A stretch of DNA of 49,924 bases, taken from Pseudomonas entomophila (GTDB lineage Bacteria; Pseudomonadota; Gammaproteobacteria; Pseudomonadales; Pseudomonadaceae). The notes below the pieces were generated by a model. It was not told the origin of the DNA. It saw only the letters and a program-made list of their open reading frames with translations, and did not search any database. The stretch lies in NCBI RefSeq assembly GCF_029478665.1, contig NZ_JARPQB010000052.1:1-49924 (forward strand). Direction: 5' to 3'. Below, in pieces: positions 34,234 to 42,160 of the stretch. A program made the translations under genes and the position numbers. Every line of letters begins with the position of its first letter. Within the stretch, counting starts at the first letter, position 1.

Positions 34234-35601
34234 TTACGCAGCCTCCACGTTGAGCATGAGTTGGGCATGGATGGCTTCGGCGGCCAGCTTGCCATGTTGC
34301 ACGGCCTGGACGGTGAGGTCCTGGCCCAGGGCGGTGCAGTCGCCGCCGGCGTAGATGCCCGGCAGGCTGGTGCGCATGTGATCGTCGACGCGGATGCGTT
34401 CGCCATCGCGGGCCAGTTGCGCGGCCAGCGGGTCGCCGAGGCTTGCGTCGTCGAAGCGTTGGCCGATGGCCTTGAAGATCGCGTCGGCGGCCAGTTCGAA
34501 GGTTTCGCCGGTATCCTTCAGGCGGCCATCGACCAGCTGTGTGCGCACGAAGCGCATGCCGCGCACGCGGCCCTGGTCATCGAGCAGTACGGCATCGGGC
34601 CGCGCCCAGGTGTGCAGGCGCACCTGGTTGTGCTTGGCGATCTCTTGCTCATGGCCGGTGGCGCCCATGTCGGCCTCGCCACGGCGGTACACCAGGTTGA
34701 CGTCGCGGGCGCCCAGGCGGCTCATCTGCACGGCCATGTCGATGGCGGTGTTGCCGGCGCCGATCACCAGGCAGCGGTCGGCCAATGGCAACTGGCTCAG
34801 GTCGTCGGCCTGGCGCAGGTCGCGGATGTATTCGGTCGCGGCCAGCAGGCCAGGGGCCTCTTCGTCCGGCAATCCCAATTGCCGCACCGCATTTAGGCCA
34901 AGGCCGAGGAACACGGCGTCGTACTGGCTGTGCAGCTCGCCCAGCGCCAGGTTGTCGCCCAGGCGCTGGCCGTGGCGGATCTCGATGCCGCCGATGCCCA
35001 GCAGGAACTCCACTTCGCGCTGGGCGTAGTCGTCCACCAGCTTGTAGCGGGCGATGCCGTATTCGTTGAGACCACCCGCCTTCTCCCGCGCCTCGAACAC
35101 CACCACGTCATGGCCATGCATGGCCAGGCGGTGGGCGCAGGACAGCCCCGCAGGCCCGGCGCCGACCACGGCGATGCGCTTGCCGGTGGCGGGCGCGCGC
35201 TTGAAGGGGTGTTCGCTGAACTGGGCGTTGTCCAGGGCGTAGCGTTGCAGTTGGCCGATCAGCACCGGTGCGCATTCCTGGGCATTGTTGCGCACGCAGG
35301 CCTGCTGGCAGAGGATCTCGGTCGGGCACACCCGGGCGCAACTGCCACCGAGGATGTTGGCCGAGAGGATGCGCTCGGCGGCGCCTTGCAGGTTCTCGTC
35401 GCTGATGCGGTGGATGAACGAGGGGATGTCGATGTCGCTGGGGCAGGCGTTGACGCAGGGCGCGTCGTAGCAGTACAGGCAGCGCGCGCTTTCGAGGGCG
35501 GCCTGGCGGGCGGTGAGCGGGGCCGCGAGGTCGGTGAAGCGCTCGGCCAGTTGGTCGGCGCCGGCACGGGGGCGCGGCAAATGGTTCAGGGCGTCGATCA
35601 C
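34234..35601 (-). CDS. preT: NAD-dependent dihydropyrimidine dehydrogenase, PreT subunit
   Basis: This 455-residue protein of the glutamate-synthase-small-subunit-like family has N-terminal Cys clusters for 4Fe-4S centres (ARCLYCYDAPC, then C-x3-C-P). It then has FAD binding at VVGAGPAGLSCAHRLAMHG (about residue 150) and NAD(P) binding at CLVIGAGNTAIDMA (about 282). It takes electrons from NADH and passes them to PreA. It lies directly before preA. Upstream, a 209-bp gap with a REP palindrome separates it from hydA on the same strand, so it may have its own promoter or be read through from hydA. Confidence 0.95.
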   Translation of the reverse strand: MIDALNHLPRPRAGADQLAERFTDLAAPLTARQAALESARCLYCYDAPCVNACPSDIDIPSFIHRISDENLQGAAERILSANILGGSCARVCPTEILCQQACVRNNAQECAPVLIGQLQRYALDNAQFSEHPFKRAPATGKRIAVVGAGPAGLSCAHRLAMHGHDVVVFEAREKAGGLNEYGIARYKLVDDYAQREVEFLLGIGGIEIRHGQRLGDNLALGELHSQYDAVFLGLGLNAVRQLGLPDEEAPGLLAATEYIRDLRQADDLSQLPLADRCLVIGAGNTAIDMAVQMSRLGARDVNLVYRRGEADMGATGHEQEIAKHNQVRLHTWARPDAVLLDDQGRVRGMRFVRTQLVDGRLKDTGETFELAADAIFKAIGQRFDDASLGDPLAAQLARDGERIRVDDHMRTSLPGIYAGGDCTALGQDLTVQAVQHGKLAAEAIHAQLMLNVEAA

Positions 35602-35713
35602 GGTGGGTAGCCTCTCGCTTTTTTATTGAACACGATGCTGGTCAGGCATCGGTCCGTTCTGGGGATGGCAGTCAACAGGTACATGTGTGTTGTTATCAGG
35701 GGGCGCTTTGCGC

Positions 35714-35787
35714 CCCTTTCGCGGCACAAGGCCGCTCCTACAGGGGATCGCGTTCTGCTGTAGGAGCGGCCTTGTGCCGCGAAAGGG
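35714..35787. repeat. REP-like palindrome, copy 1 of a matching pair
   Basis: 30-bp arms, beginning CCCTTTCGCGGCACAAGGCC and ending CTACAG, are repeated in inverted order around a 14-bp loop. The same arms occur at 40778-40851 with the loop reversed. It lies between hydA and preT and is flanked by further short GC palindromes. Confidence 0.85.
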
Positions 35788-35810
35788 CTGCGCAGCAGCC
35801 CCAAAAGTCC

Positions 35811-37250
35811 TCAGCGCTGAACCGGCGTCGGCCTTGATTGCTCGGCCCGGCGCTCCAGCACCTCGTACACCGACGGATACGCCGGCCGCTCCACATAGCG
35901 CCCCGCCCCGGGCTCGGCGCGCAGGTCGCCGTCGGCCCAGAGCACCTTGCCCTGGCTGATGGTGTGGCTGGGGATGCCGCGCACGGTGCGGCCTTCGAAG
36001 ATGTTGAAGTCGACCCGCTGGTGGTGGGTCTGCGCCGAAATGGTCCGCGTGCCCTGCGGGTCCCACAGCACCAGGTCGGCGTCGGCGCCGACGCGGATGG
36101 CGCCCTTGCGCGGGAACAGGTTGAAGATCTTCGCGGTGTTGGTGGAGGTCAGCGCGACGAACTCGTGCATCGACAACCGCCCACTGTTCACCCCGGCGTC
36201 CCACAGCACCGCCATGCGGTCCTCGATGCCGGCGGTGCCGTTGGGAATGCGGCTGAAGTCATCGCGGCCCATGGCTTTCTGTTCGGCGCAGAAGCAGCAG
36301 TGGTCGGTGGCGGTGGTGTGCAGGTTGCCCGACTGCAAGCCGCGCCACAGCGCCTCCTGGTGCTCGCGCGGGCGGAACGGCGGGCTCATCACGTAGCCGG
36401 CGGCGGTGGCCCAGTCCGGGTCGCGGTAGACACTGTCGTCGAGCAGCAGGTGGCCGGGCAGCACCTCGCCGTAGACTGGCTGGCCCTTGGCCCGGGCATA
36501 GCTGATCTCGTCCAGCGCCTCGCGGCTGGACACATGCACCAGGTACAGCGGCGTGCCCAGCGTCTCGGCGATGCGGATGGCGCGGCTGGCGGCCTCGCCT
36601 TCGACCTGCGAGGGGCGCGACAGCGGGTGCGCCTCGGGCCCGGTCAGCCCCTGGGCCAGCAGCTTGCGCTGCAGGTGGTAGACCAGCTCGCCGTTCTCGG
36701 CGTGCACGGTGGGCACCGCGCCCAGTTGCAGGCAACGCTCGAAACTGGCGACCAGGGTGTCGTCGGCGGCCATGATCGCGTTCTTGTAGGCCATGAAATG
36801 CTTGAAGCTGTTCACCCCATGCTTGGCCACCAGCTCGCCCATTTCTTCGGCGACCTGCTCGCTCCACCAGGTGATGGCAACGTGGAAGCCGTAGTCGCTG
36901 GCGCTCTTCTGCGCCCAGCCGCGCCAGGTGTGGAAGGCGTCGAGCAGCGATTGCTGCGGGTTGGGGATAACGAAGTCGATGATCGAGGTGGTGCCCCCGG
37001 CCAGGCCTGCGGCGGTACCGCTGAAAAAGTCCTCGCTGGCCACGGTGCCCATGAACGGCAACTGCATGTGGGTGTGCGGGTCGATGCCACCGGGCATCAG
37101 GTAGCGGCCGCTGCCGTCGAGGATCTCGCAGTCGGTGGGGGCTTCGAGGTTTTTACCGATGGCGCGGATCAGGCCATCGGCACACAGGACATCGGCGGGG
37201 TAATGCTCTTCGTGGGTGACCACGGTGGCGCCACGGATCAACAGGGACAT
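35811..37250 (-). CDS. hydA: Dihydropyrimidinase (D-hydantoinase)
   Basis: This 479-residue amidohydrolase has the metal motif GIDPHTH (H59, H61) and the Lys that is carboxylated in the family (K150 in SFKHFMAYK). The later family stretches VHAENGELV, LYLVHVSSREA and a C-terminal GRTVRGIPSHTISQGKVL are also present. It opens dihydrouracil or dihydrothymine to the N-carbamoyl amino acid, the second step after PreTA. The length is normal. It is divergent from the NCS1 permease and amidohydrolase genes, and the 604-bp gap between starts is the likely control point. Confidence 0.95.
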   Translation of the reverse strand: MSLLIRGATVVTHEEHYPADVLCADGLIRAIGKNLEAPTDCEILDGSGRYLMPGGIDPHTHMQLPFMGTVASEDFFSGTAAGLAGGTTSIIDFVIPNPQQSLLDAFHTWRGWAQKSASDYGFHVAITWWSEQVAEEMGELVAKHGVNSFKHFMAYKNAIMAADDTLVASFERCLQLGAVPTVHAENGELVYHLQRKLLAQGLTGPEAHPLSRPSQVEGEAASRAIRIAETLGTPLYLVHVSSREALDEISYARAKGQPVYGEVLPGHLLLDDSVYRDPDWATAAGYVMSPPFRPREHQEALWRGLQSGNLHTTATDHCCFCAEQKAMGRDDFSRIPNGTAGIEDRMAVLWDAGVNSGRLSMHEFVALTSTNTAKIFNLFPRKGAIRVGADADLVLWDPQGTRTISAQTHHQRVDFNIFEGRTVRGIPSHTISQGKVLWADGDLRAEPGAGRYVERPAYPSVYEVLERRAEQSRPTPVQR

Positions 37251-37854
37251 GCCGTTTTCCTCGCAGGCTGACCGGTCTTCTGGCCGGTTCTTGGAATTTT
37301 TTTGGGCCAGTGCCTGCGGGCTCGGATCAATCCTGTCAGGCCTGACAAGAATCGAGGCTAGTTGCTGATCGAATATTCATCAAGAAAAAATATATGCAAA
37401 TCACCAAACTAATAACTTACTGATTTTTATATTTATTTAATTGAAATCAGCAAAACGGAACACCCCTTCACCATTTTGACGCACTTGACAGGAAGCCAAA
37501 TTGGTCAAGATTTTTTATGCAAATTCAGCTGCTTGAAACCGGGTGGGGAGGCGCAGGCCGCGCCAGCGAATTTCCAGGCTGCACCGCGTTGAATCACGGT
37601 GTCTGTGGACCCACCGACGCACCACCCGGCGAGTGATCGCCCCCAGTGCTGCTGAATGCTGTTGCAACTCAGTGAGTTACCTCCGGTCGGCGGCGGCCCG
37701 CCGGGAAGGCACTGGCCGACCCGGCACGTTTGTTGAAGACGCAGGCCACAACCACCTGGCCGGGCCGCAGGTGCGGTACTGGATATTTGCGTGTACTCCG
37801 GCCATCGCCTCAGCCCGATGAGCGAACAACGACAAGAAGAACCTGGAGAGCCCC
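37251..37854. other. Divergent control region of the pyrimidine locus
   Basis: A 604-bp stretch without a convincing gene. Bases 37350-37530 are strikingly AT-rich compared with the surroundings, as expected for promoters; the half towards the permease is GC-rich and would form a long leader of more than 200 bases. It holds a TTGACA hexamer (37485-37490) and a RutR-type half site (37501-37508). Short open frames here are not supported by ribosome-binding sites. Confidence 0.7.
37493..37508. promoter_or_regulatory. Candidate RutR-type operator
   Basis: The 16-mer AAGCCAAATTGGTCAA compared with the known RutR site TTGACCAnnTGGTCAA has a perfect right half (TGGTCAA) and 3 of 7 matches in the left half. 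It lies just after a TTGACA hexamer, in the control region of the pyrimidine genes. The RutR-like protein encoded at 29090-29710 is the natural candidate to bind it. Confidence 0.4.
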
Positions 37855-39348
37855 ATGCAGCAGAGCAGATCGCAAGTGGTCGAGCAGCACGGCCTGTACG
37901 AGCTCGACGCCGGCAGCGACGTCCTCGACAGCCCCCGCTACAACCACGACATCGCCCCCACCAAGGTGCACCAGCGCACCTGGAACAAGTGGCACATCAC
38001 CGCGCTGTGGGTGGGCATGTCCATCTGCGTGCCCACCTACACCCTGGGCGGCGTGCTCACCGCCTACTTCGGCCTGAGCGTGGGCGAGGCGCTGCTGGCG
38101 ATCCTGCTGGCCAACCTGATCGTGCTCATTCCGCTGACCCTCAACGCCTTCCCCGGCACCAAGTACGGCATCCCCTTCCCGGTGCTGCTGCGTTCATCGT
38201 TCGGCATCTTCGGCTCCAACGTGCCGTGCCTGATCCGCGCCGTGGTGGCCTGCGGCTGGTTCGGGATCCAGACGATGTTCGGCGGCCTGGCCATCCACCT
38301 GTTCCTCGGCTCGCTGTTCCCCGAGTGGAAGGCCCTGGGCGGCACCGGCGAAGTGATCGGCTTCATGCTGTTCTGGTCGCTGAACCTGTGGGTGGTGTTG
38401 CGCGGCGCGGAGTCGATCAAATGGCTGGAGACGCTGTCGGCGCCGCTGCTGGTGGCGGTCGGGGTCGGCCTGCTGCTCTGGGCGCTGCCGCACATGTCGA
38501 TGACCGAGCTGCTGGCGCAACCACCGAAACGCCCCGAGGGAGCCAGCGTGGTCAGCTACTTCTGCGCCGGGCTCACCGCCATGGTCGGGTTCTGGGCCAC
38601 CCTGTCGCTGAACATTCCCGACTTCAGCCGTTACGCGAAAAGCCAGAAGGACCAGATCCTCGGGCAGATCTTCGGCCTGCCGCTGACCATGTTCCTGTTC
38701 GCCGCGCTGGGGGTGATCATGACCGCCGCCTCGGCCTCGCTGGTGGGCCAGACGGTGTCCGACCCGGTGAGCCTGATCGGCCATATCCAGAGCCCGGGCT
38801 GGGTGGCCCTGGCCATGGCGCTGATCATCATCGCCACCCTGTCGACCAACACCGCGGCGAACATCGTCTCGCCGACCAACGACTTCCAGAACATCGCCCC
38901 ACGCCTGATCGGCCGCAGCCGGGCGGTGTGGCTGACCGGGTTCATCGGTTTGGCGCTGATGGGCCACGAGCTGCTCAAGAAGCTTGGCTGGATCGTCTCC
39001 GACCTGAGCCTGGAGAGTGTCTATTCCAACTGGCTGCTGGGCTACTCCAGCCTGCTCGGGCCGATTGCCGGGATCATGGTGGTGGACTACTTCCTGGTGC
39101 GCCGCCAGCAGCTGGATTTGGCCGGGCTGTACCGCGACGACGTGTACCCGGCGTGGAACTGGGCCGGGTTCGCCGCCTTCGCCGTGCCGGTGGCGCTGAC
39201 CGTGATGGCCATCGGCAACAGCAGCTTCAGCTGGTTCTACGACTACGGCTGGTTCACCGGCTCGCTGCTCGGTGGCGGTCTCTACTACGCCCTGGGTGGC
39301 CTGGCGCTGCGCGGCCCGGCGCGCCTGGACCAGAACCTGACCCATTGA
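37855..39348 (+). CDS. NCS1-family nucleobase (uracil/hydantoin-type) permease
   Basis: This 497-residue NCS1 permease has about twelve membrane segments. The family start NHDIAPTKVHQRTWNKWHITALWVGMSI is clear, as are WFGIQTMFGG in the third helix region and NIPDFSRYAKSQKDQILGQ in the middle. It probably brings uracil, thymine or a related compound into the cell for the enzymes coded around it. A CTGGAGAG ribosome-binding site precedes the ATG. It is followed, 127 bp on and after a REP palindrome, by the amidohydrolase gene on the same strand. Confidence 0.92.
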   Translation: MQQSRSQVVEQHGLYELDAGSDVLDSPRYNHDIAPTKVHQRTWNKWHITALWVGMSICVPTYTLGGVLTAYFGLSVGEALLAILLANLIVLIPLTLNAFPGTKYGIPFPVLLRSSFGIFGSNVPCLIRAVVACGWFGIQTMFGGLAIHLFLGSLFPEWKALGGTGEVIGFMLFWSLNLWVVLRGAESIKWLETLSAPLLVAVGVGLLLWALPHMSMTELLAQPPKRPEGASVVSYFCAGLTAMVGFWATLSLNIPDFSRYAKSQKDQILGQIFGLPLTMFLFAALGVIMTAASASLVGQTVSDPVSLIGHIQSPGWVALAMALIIIATLSTNTAANIVSPTNDFQNIAPRLIGRSRAVWLTGFIGLALMGHELLKKLGWIVSDLSLESVYSNWLLGYSSLLGPIAGIMVVDYFLVRRQQLDLAGLYRDDVYPAWNWAGFAAFAVPVALTVMAIGNSSFSWFYDYGWFTGSLLGGGLYYALGGLALRGPARLDQNLTH

Positions 39349-39363
39349 CCTGACACGACGTCC

Positions 39364-39446
39364 GTAGGAGCGGCTTCAGCCGCGACCACCCGCGCAGCGG
39401 GTGCCGGATACCGCGGTGCCTGCATCGCGGCTGAAGCCGCTCCTAC
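39364..39446. repeat. REP-like palindrome between permease and amidohydrolase
   Basis: GTAGGAGCGGCTTCAGCCGC and its inverted copy GCGGCTGAAGCCGCTCCTAC enclose about 39 bp that itself can fold. It shares the GGAGCGGC/GCTCCTAC core with the other copies in the window. It lies inside a presumed two-gene operon and could reduce expression of the second gene or protect the first part of the mRNA. Confidence 0.8.
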
Positions 39447-39475
39447 CAGAACAACAAAGCCCTGAGGAGACACCC

Positions 39476-40762
39476 ATGACCAGCCTCGCCAAGGAAGTCC
39501 TGCAATCCGCCGAGCACCACATCGACAGCGCCCGCCTGTGGCAATCGCTGATGGACCTCGCCCGCCTCGGCGCCACCCAGAAAGGTGGCGTCTGCCGCCT
39601 GGCCCTGACCGACCTCGACCGCCAGGCCCGCGACCTGTTCGTGCAATGGACCCAGGCCGCCGGCTGCAGCGTCAGCATCGACGCGGTCGGCAATATCTTC
39701 GCCCGCCGCCCCGGGCGCAACGACAAACTGCCACCGGTAATGACCGGCAGCCATATCGACACCCAGCCCACCGGCGGCAAGTTCGACGGCTGCTTCGGGG
39801 TCATGGCCGGCCTCGAGGTGATCCGCACCCTCAACGACCTCGGCGTGGAAACCGAAGCACCGCTGGAAGTGGTGGTATGGACCAACGAAGAAGGCTCGCG
39901 CTTCGCCCCGTGCATGATGGGTTCAGGGGTGTTCGCCGGCAAATTCACCCTGGAAGAAACCCTGGCCAAGCGCGACGCCCAGGGCGTGAGCGTCGGCGAG
40001 GCGCTGGACGCCATCGGCTACGCCGGCCCGCGCGCGGTGCTCGGCCATCCGGTGGGCGCCTACTTCGAGGCGCACATCGAGCAAGGCCCGATCCTCGAGG
40101 ACCAGCGCAAGACCATCGGCGTGGTGCTCGGGGCCCTCGGCCAGAAATGGTTCGACCTCACCCTGCGCGGCGTCGAGGCCCATGCCGGCCCTACCCCCAT
40201 GCACCTGCGCAAGGACGCCCTGGTTGGCGCCGCCGCCGTGGTCGAGGCAGTCAACCGCACCGCCCTCGCCCACCAGCCCCATGCCTGCGGCACGGTCGGC
40301 TGCCTGCAGGCCTACCCGGGCTCGCGCAACGTGATCCCCGGCGAAGTGCGCATGACCCTGGATTTCCGTCACCTCGAAGGCGAGCAACTGAACGCGATGA
40401 TCAGCGAAGTGCGCGCGGTGATCGACGCCACCTGCGCCAAGCACGGCCTGAGTTTCGAGCTGACCCCGACCGCCGACTTCCCGGCGCTGTACTTCGACCG
40501 TGGCTGCGTCGATGCCGTGCGCGACTCGGCGCGCAGCCTGGGCTTGCCGCACATGGACATCGTCAGTGGTGCCGGGCATGACGCGATCTTCCTCGCCGAA
40601 CTGGGGCCGGCGGGGATGATCTTCGTGCCCTGCGAGGGCGGGATCAGCCACAACGAGATCGAGAACGCCACGCCGCAGGACCTGGCGGCGGGTTGCGCGG
40701 TGTTGCTGCGGGCGATGCTGGCGGCGTCGGAGGCCATCGCCAGCGGGCGGTTGGCGGCTTGA
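39476..40762 (+). CDS. N-carbamoyl-beta-alanine amidohydrolase (M20/AmaB family)
   Basis: This 428-residue Zn-dependent hydrolase of the M20 family (hydantoin utilization/beta-ureidopropionase group) shows the metal-binding stretches TGSHIDTQPTGGKFDG, WTNEEGSRFAP and, late, SGAGHDAIFLAELGPAGMIFVP, plus EAHIEQGP and HAGPTPM, all typical. In this context it removes the carbamoyl group from N-carbamoyl-beta-alanine, the third step of the pathway. Allantoate or other N-carbamoyl amino acids are alternatives. A GAGGAGA ribosome-binding site supports the ATG at 39476; an earlier in-frame ATG lies in the REP element. Confidence 0.92.
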   Translation: MTSLAKEVLQSAEHHIDSARLWQSLMDLARLGATQKGGVCRLALTDLDRQARDLFVQWTQAAGCSVSIDAVGNIFARRPGRNDKLPPVMTGSHIDTQPTGGKFDGCFGVMAGLEVIRTLNDLGVETEAPLEVVVWTNEEGSRFAPCMMGSGVFAGKFTLEETLAKRDAQGVSVGEALDAIGYAGPRAVLGHPVGAYFEAHIEQGPILEDQRKTIGVVLGALGQKWFDLTLRGVEAHAGPTPMHLRKDALVGAAAVVEAVNRTALAHQPHACGTVGCLQAYPGSRNVIPGEVRMTLDFRHLEGEQLNAMISEVRAVIDATCAKHGLSFELTPTADFPALYFDRGCVDAVRDSARSLGLPHMDIVSGAGHDAIFLAELGPAGMIFVPCEGGISHNEIENATPQDLAAGCAVLLRAMLAASEAIASGRLAA

Positions 40763-40777
40763 GGGGCTGCTTCGCAG

Positions 40778-40851
40778 CCCTTTCGCGGCACAAGGCCGCT
40801 CCTACAGAAGTTCGCGATCCCCTGTAGGAGCGGCCTTGTGCCGCGAAAGGG
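40778..40851. repeat. REP-like palindrome, copy 2 of a matching pair
   Basis: The 30-bp arms are the same as in the copy at 35714-35787, and the loop is nearly the reverse complement of the other loop, so the element is in the opposite orientation. It lies between the amidohydrolase stop and a small minus-strand gene. Confidence 0.85.
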
Positions 40852-40880
40852 CCGCAAAGCGGCCCCAATGATGCGCAGTA

Positions 40881-41111
40881 TCAGTCTCCAGAAACACGTT
40901 CGTCTTTCATCGCCTCCAGCTTGCCGAACTGTTCACTGGCCAACCGGCTGATGATCCGGATCGCCTGGTGAATCCCCGCCGTGTTGCGGAAGCTCAGTTG
41001 CGGGTTGTACTCGCATTCCAGCACCTCGTCATGCTGGACCAGCGCCTCACCGAGCAGTTCGAGGGTCCAGACGTAGCTCTGGAGGGAAGACAGCCGTTCG
41101 CGGTCAGTCAT
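40881..41111 (-). CDS. Small protein of unknown function (76 aa)
   Basis: A 76-residue acidic, largely helical protein (MTDRERLSSLQSYVWTLELL...). The ATG at 41111 has a strong GGGAGG ribosome-binding site 6 bp upstream. It overlaps the end of the 46-codon frame upstream by 8 bp, so both are probably translated from one mRNA. I do not recognise the family with certainty. The leader of this mRNA is highly structured (see 41253-41428). Confidence 0.75.
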   Translation of the reverse strand: MTDRERLSSLQSYVWTLELLGEALVQHDEVLECEYNPQLSFRNTAGIHQAIRIISRLASEQFGKLEAMKDERVSGD

Positions 41112-41244
41112 GGGACACCTCCCGATTGGCGCGGGTGGCGAGGGACTGGCTATCGATCGGGTAGAAGGTTGGGGACGGGGTAACCGCAGGGGTTGGGCGG
41201 CGGAGAGCGGATGCGAGGATCCTGCTCAGAATGCGCATAAGCAT
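41104..41244 (-). CDS. Short ORF (46 aa) overlapping the 76-aa gene
   Basis: MLMRILSRILAS... is a basic peptide of 46 residues. GGAG lies 8 bp before the ATG at 41244. The frame ends inside the start region of the 76-residue gene, suggesting translational coupling. It may be a leader peptide instead of a stable protein. The frame is also open further upstream to 41379, but that part covers the RNA structure and has no ribosome-binding site. Confidence 0.45.
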   Translation of the reverse strand: MLMRILSRILASALRRPTPAVTPSPTFYPIDSQSLATRANREVSHD

Positions 41245-41252
41245 GCATGAGA

Positions 41253-41272
41253 CTCCAAGTTTTGGATTGGAG
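41253..41272 (-). promoter_or_regulatory. Hairpin masking the ribosome-binding site
   Basis: On the minus strand CTCCAA and TTGGAG pair across an 8-base loop. The second arm is the Shine-Dalgarno sequence of the 46-codon ORF. Closing this hairpin would block translation, so it may be a switch element together with the structure just upstream. Confidence 0.5.
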
Positions 41273-41301
41273 CTACCACGATCCTTCCTACGGGATTGGG
41301 T

Positions 41302-41377
41302 GGCAGCTGTGCGTGGGGTAGGAATACCGGGAAACTTGGAACCCGGCCAGGCCGAAGCCTGCCCACACACAGCCGCC
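41302..41377 (-). ncRNA. Structured leader RNA: three-way junction with cUUCGg loop
   Basis: On the minus strand, GGCGGCTGTGTGTGGG pairs over 16 positions with CCCACGCACAGCTGCC, using two G-U wobbles in place of exact complements. Inside lie two further hairpins, CAGGC-TTCG-GCCTG and CCGGG...CCCGG. The C(UUCG)G loop is stable only in this strand's RNA, which sets the orientation. The structure precedes the RBS hairpin of two small genes. It is either a cis-regulatory leader or a separate small RNA; I know no name for it. Confidence 0.55.
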
Positions 41378-41396
41378 ATGACATCGCAGCAAGCGC

Positions 41397-41428
41397 AAAA
41401 AAGGCGCCAGCCGTTGTGATGGGGCGCC
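41397..41428 (-). terminator. Rho-independent terminator/attenuator upstream of the leader RNA
   Basis: On the minus strand GGCGCC, a 14-base loop, and GGCGCC are followed directly by six Ts. It lies just before the structured leader. If the promoter is further upstream, this is an attenuator; otherwise it ends transcription coming from the right. Confidence 0.55.
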
Positions 41429-41429
41429 T

Positions 41430-41995
41430 AGTGCGTGCGCCAAGTTTACCAGCAGGTTCCTACACCTGGCCGCAGGTTTTGCTGCAGCTTGGAGAATTTA
41501 TCGCGAGGGCGGACTAGTTCGCAATGGTTGCGGGGGAAGGAAATTTCCGAAAATGACGAAGGAGATTTTTTAGGGAAAATAATCTTTATGTAAGGCAAAG
41601 GCTGACCTAAGCCCGCTGAGCCTTGGCCACGTAAGATAAAAACCTTACAGGTGATTTTTTGAGCGTTAATCTCCATCGCCCTTGTATTAGTAGTGATAAT
41701 TTTTTATAGACCAAATCATAACAAGCATACATTCGAGTCGCTCACTAAATCATTGCCATGCCACCTGAACCATTTACCATTTCAATCACCCATCACTCTA
41801 TGGCAAATTGGTTTTCACTGACCTCATCACGGTTAAGTGTAGGCGTAAGCCACCATTTTCTTATCAGTAAAGCGGAATCGCTTCTGATCTGCCACCACCG
41901 GTGCCCAGCGCACTCCAACCAAAAAAAAACAGCAAAACTATTTATTTATGCCTTAGCGATCAACTTAAAAGACTTAAAGCAAAGCCTACTCCCCT
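41430..41995. other. AT-rich stretch without a supported gene
   Basis: GC content falls to about 40 %, well below the genome. A plus-strand frame at 41758-42009 (83 codons) lacks a ribosome-binding site, and its composition does not look like a Pseudomonas protein. I see no repeats or integrase; the stretch may be the left part of a small acquired island that includes the nuclease gene. Confidence 0.5.
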
Positions 41996-42160
41996 CTATT
42001 CTTTCTTGATGGCGGCCGCATAGAGCTTTAGCGGAGAAACCTCGAGACGATCTCGCAAGCAAAGGTCGGGTTCAAAGTCGCCATGCCTTATCATTTCTAT
42101 CTCCGCCACTAAAATTTTCTCATCAATAAAGTTAAGATTCAGATTCAGCCAATTTATAAG
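41996..42160 (-). pseudogene. In-frame continuation of the Mrr-like gene after its TAG stop
   Basis: Directly after the amber stop at 42161-42163 the same frame stays open for 54 codons to a second TAG at 41996. It encodes a protein-like sequence (LINWLNLNLNFIDEKILVAE..., later PDLCLRDRLEVSPLKLYAAA). No start codon with a ribosome-binding site is seen at its beginning. It may be the former C-terminus of the nuclease, cut off by a point mutation, or readthrough may occur. Confidence 0.4.

Noticed and set aside
26405..40851. Possible CRISPR array from repeated palindromes
   Set aside because: Copies are kilobases apart, palindromic and lack regular spacers; no cas genes are present.
41758..42009. 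An 83-codon plus-strand frame in the AT-rich patch
   Set aside because: No ribosome-binding site, no recognisable motif, and it overlaps the more protein-like minus-strand frame at its end.
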